Shown here: positions 5,444 through 6,029 of the stretch, in pieces
Layout: every line of letters begins with the position of its first letter
Numbering within the stretch: the stretch's first letter is position 1
Translations under genes and position numbers: made by a program
The notes under the pieces: model-generated
Told to the model about the DNA's origin: nothing
Seen by the model: only the letters and a program-made list of their open reading frames with translations
Databases searched by the model: none
Assembly: GCA_949293915.1 (NCBI GenBank)
Contig: CASFFJ010000015.1
Span: 1-6,029 of the forward strand
Direction of reading: 5' to 3'
Source of the DNA: an uncultured Christensenella sp.
GTDB lineage: Bacteria; Bacillota; Clostridia; Christensenellales; UBA1242
DNA length: 6,029 nucleotides

Positions 5444-6029
5444 TTAATCATTATTTTTATTATCTCCATTTTGGTCATCTTCATTATCAGTTTTGACATT
5501 TTTATCTGCTTTGTTTGAATCAAGCTCAGTGTCCGCATTATCGTTTGAGTCTATTTTTTTGTTAATTTCAGCAGATTCTTTTTCTGCCTCTTTAACAATG
5601 TTCTCAAGGTCTTGCTTGGTTATTACGCCTGCACGCGCAAGTGCTTCTGCTGTCTCAATTCTAGATTTTATATCTCTATTTTTATGCTCTTCTAGTGCTT
5701 CTTTTCTAGCTTTTTCTTGATATTCTTTTTTCTCTTGCTCTTTTTTATCAATCGCCTGCATCACTTCTTCAACTGATGCACCATCAAATAACATTGCAAA
5801 TTCTTCGTTATAGATAGTTTCTTTTTCCAATAAAATTGTTTGCACTTTTTCAAGGACATCTTTTTTCTCTAACAAAATTTTCTTTGCTCTATCGTGTGCT
5901 TCGCTAATAATCTTCCTAACCTCAGTATCAATTTTGCTTGCAATCTCTTGGCTGTAAGATAATTGTTTTTGATAATCTCTGCCAACAAATATTTCATCTC
6001 CACTGCCTACACTCATCAAACCAAAATTA
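5444..6029 (-). CDS. ftsH: ATP-dependent zinc metalloprotease FtsH, C-terminal part, with long charged tail
   Basis: FtsH is a membrane-bound AAA+ protease that degrades damaged and regulatory membrane proteins. Only the last 194 residues are in the window, beginning NFGLMSVGSGDEIFVGRD; the ATPase core and HEXXH site lie beyond the right edge. Typical M41 C-terminal features are visible: FVGRD (14-18), YSQEIASKIDTEVRKII (25-41), and an LLEKETIYNEEFAML helix (66-80). FtsH proteins normally end within some tens of residues of this point. Here about 110 more follow: an E/K-rich probable coiled coil (92-118), a SHOCT-like helix-turn-helix (IETAEALARAGVITKQDLEN, 124-143), and an Asn/Asp/Lys-rich disordered end (157-194). 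In-frame ATG and TTG codons near 6016-6019 are internal, not starts, since the frame stays open to the edge. The stop is TAA at 5446-5444. Confidence 0.95.
   Translation of the reverse strand, partial: NFGLMSVGSGDEIFVGRDYQKQLSYSQEIASKIDTEVRKIISEAHDRAKKILLEKKDVLEKVQTILLEKETIYNEEFAMLFDGASVEEVMQAIDKKEQEKKEYQEKARKEALEEHKNRDIKSRIETAEALARAGVITKQDLENIVKEAEKESAEINKKIDSNDNADTELDSNKADKNVKTDNEDDQNGDNKNND

Noticed and set aside
5430..5445. Inverted repeat AAAATCA/TGATTTT at the ftsH stop codon as a terminator.
   Set aside because: Its 2-nt loop cannot fold well, the stem is almost all A/T, and no T tract follows on the minus strand.
5493..5720. Serine/alanine-rich open frame antisense to the ftsH tail, and a cysteine-rich one at 5032-5238 antisense to the membrane-protein gene.
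   Set aside because: Both mirror biased codons of secure genes on the other strand and lack start signals.

Overview
The window looks like chromosomal DNA from a low-G+C Gram-positive bacterium (Firmicutes/Bacillota or a close relative). The evidence is the strongly AT-rich intergenic DNA, strong AAGGAG-type ribosome binding sites, intrinsic terminators with T tracts, an FtsH with a long charged tail, a SipW/TasA-type exported protein, and a SpoIIQ-like M23 protein next to a possible YwmB-like protein. The last pair suggests a spore former or a descendant of one. This is inferred from protein character only; no taxonomic search was possible.

Layout. (1) 11-86: tRNA-Lys(CUU). It is overlapped antisense by the 3' end of a minus-strand Nudix hydrolase gene (49-633). 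Upstream of that gene on the same strand is what looks like a small decayed gene (700-912) that keeps an extended -10 and a Shine-Dalgarno sequence. (2) 940-1233: AT-rich DNA with no gene. (3) 1234-1836 (+): an exported TasA/camelysin-like surface protein with its own terminator. (4) 4122-2074 (-): a same-strand run of an unrecognised 310-residue protein, a 138-residue secreted protein whose C-terminus resembles YwmB, and a 195-residue membrane-anchored M23 protein resembling SpoIIQ, closed by a terminator. (5) 4268-4495 (+): a monocistronic acyl carrier protein gene with promoter, possible operator and terminator. (6) 6029-4789 (-): the C-terminal part of FtsH, running off the right edge, then a 195-residue single-span membrane protein of unknown function and a strong terminator.

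How they fit together. Most units are independent housekeeping or envelope genes. The one group that may act together is 4122-2074. If the SpoIIQ-like and YwmB-like calls are right, it belongs to the engulfment stage of sporulation and the 310-residue protein is a new candidate partner. The first two genes of that group have no visible Shine-Dalgarno sequence, and each has a -10-like hexamer 5-6 nt before its ATG, so they may be made as leaderless mRNAs. The M23 gene has a very strong Shine-Dalgarno sequence. No CRISPR array, insertion sequence, phage gene or riboswitch was seen.
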